DNA from: Aquila chrysaetos chrysaetos
Taxonomy: Eukaryota; Chordata; Aves; Accipitriformes; Accipitridae
Length of the DNA stretch: 64,000 bases
Assembly: GCF_900496995.4 (NCBI RefSeq)
Contig: NC_044012.1
Span: 21,862,759 to 21,926,758 of the forward strand
Direction: 5' to 3'
The notes beneath the pieces were generated by a model. It worked only from the letters and a program-made list of their open reading frames with translations, was not told where the DNA came from and made no database searches. Below, in pieces: positions 63,294 to 64,000 of this stretch. How positions within the stretch are numbered: position 1 is the first letter of the stretch; every line of letters begins with the position of its first letter. The translations under genes were made by a program, and so were the position numbers.

Positions 63294-63769
63294 CACAGGT
63301 AGAAGGACACTTGGGTGATTTTTTTTTTTTTTTTTAATCAGATTTACCATGAGGTGTCTTAGTTGGTACATGAACTTTCTCAGTTTGCTGAAGTCAGCTT
63401 TGAGTGGTGCTGCTTTCCTGCATGCTGAGAGCAGGGACTTGCAGTGATAGGTAGTTTAACAGTGCCCCTTTATATCAGGAATAATAATAATAACAACATT
63501 TCCTTTCTAACAGGTCTTGTTTTCGTGGGTGAGAAGGCAGCACAATCATAATTGTGCCGTTCACATTGATAGTTAAGAGTGATAAGCGTTTGTTGTGTTG
63601 TGGGTGCTGTGTATCAGGCACGAATACCTTTTTTTAGTTAAAATATTTCTAAGGAAAGGTCTTGTTCCACCATTTAAAGCCATTTGGCAAGATCTGGCTG
63701 CTTTTTTCGATTTGTTTTTACTTCCCTGGAGTCTGTCGTCTCTTATGCGATGGAATGAGTGAGTAGATC

Positions 63770-63850
63770 TGCCTGTAGCCGTTGTAGATTGAACATTGGG
63801 CTAGATGGCCATAGCCCGAAGGGTCAGTCTTTGGCTTTGAAGAGCTGGAG
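63770..63850 (+). repeat. possible ancient CR1-type 3' end
   Basis: Contains CATTGGGCTAGATGGCCATA followed by an 'agggtcag' block, resembling the 3' terminus of old amniote CR1 elements (ttgggctagatggacca...ggtctga). It is short and diverged, so this is a weak assignment. Confidence 0.4.
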
Positions 63851-64000
63851 TTGTCATTTGCGCTTGTGGCCTGACATTAAAAATGAGACATTTGAAGTTA
63901 ATTGGGGGCACAGAGATAAATATCAACGGTGAACTTCAGCAGCAGTAGTAACACTGATGTTCTCTTGCAGAGTTTTATACTGATCTTGGAATGCAGGGGT

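Larger units (their letters stand above)
62887..64000 (+). other. SF3B3 intron after the second coding exon
   Basis: Besides the snoRNA and the CR1-like relic it has a poly-T run (63320-63336) and a short AAT repeat (63480-63492). A TTGCAG acceptor-like site at 63965-63970 is followed by sequence that does not encode SF3B3. Confidence 0.7.

Noticed and set aside
63971-64000. Possible SF3B3 exon after the TTGCAG at 63965-63970
   Set aside because: The sequence reads FYTDLGMQG in the required phase, not the AIEKQKLVYIL expected next in SF3B3; probably a decoy acceptor.

Overview
The window is vertebrate nuclear DNA, almost certainly from a bird. It has multi-exon genes with GT-AG introns, CR1 LINE fragments with the avian-type 3' end, CpG-island promoters, short GC-rich introns and no primate or rodent repeats. 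The genes match a block on human 16q22.1. I placed exons by joining conserved protein segments across splice sites; in every gene except FCSK (see below) the phases close exactly.

Layout: (1) 1-14254, plus strand: the last 12 coding exons of PDPR, a regulator of pyruvate dehydrogenase phosphatase; its 5' exons lie upstream of the window. Old CR1 pieces sit in its introns. (2) 14255-about 21830: no coding gene; probably a long PDPR 3' UTR with several poly(A) signals. (3) about 22490-27641, minus: ST3GAL2, a Golgi sialyltransferase with six coding exons and a 2.7-kb 3' UTR, tail to tail with PDPR. (4) 27642-36880: GC-rich non-coding DNA, probably the 5' intron of ST3GAL2, with a minisatellite, homeodomain-type palindromes and an octamer site, ending in a CpG island. 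(5) 36877-44640, plus: FCSK (L-fucose kinase), complete in 23 exons, with a GC-AG first intron and a one-base frame offset at a poly-C run in exon 2. Three ZNF143/THAP11-type promoter motifs lie just upstream. (6) about 45005-60867, minus: COG4, complete in 19 exons, tail to tail with FCSK. (7) 60868-61250: a CpG-island bidirectional promoter. (8) about 61180-64000, plus: the start of SF3B3, with a box C/D snoRNA (SNORD111-like) in the intron after its second coding exon.

The genes are housekeeping: mitochondrial pyruvate dehydrogenase control, sialylation, fucose salvage, Golgi tethering and splicing. ST3GAL2, FCSK and COG4 all serve glycosylation, but nothing in the sequence shows they are co-regulated. 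I found no convincing undescribed system. The points most worth checking are the snoRNA, the triple promoter motif, the FCSK frame offset, the FCSK GC-AG intron and the very old SINE/LINE relics.
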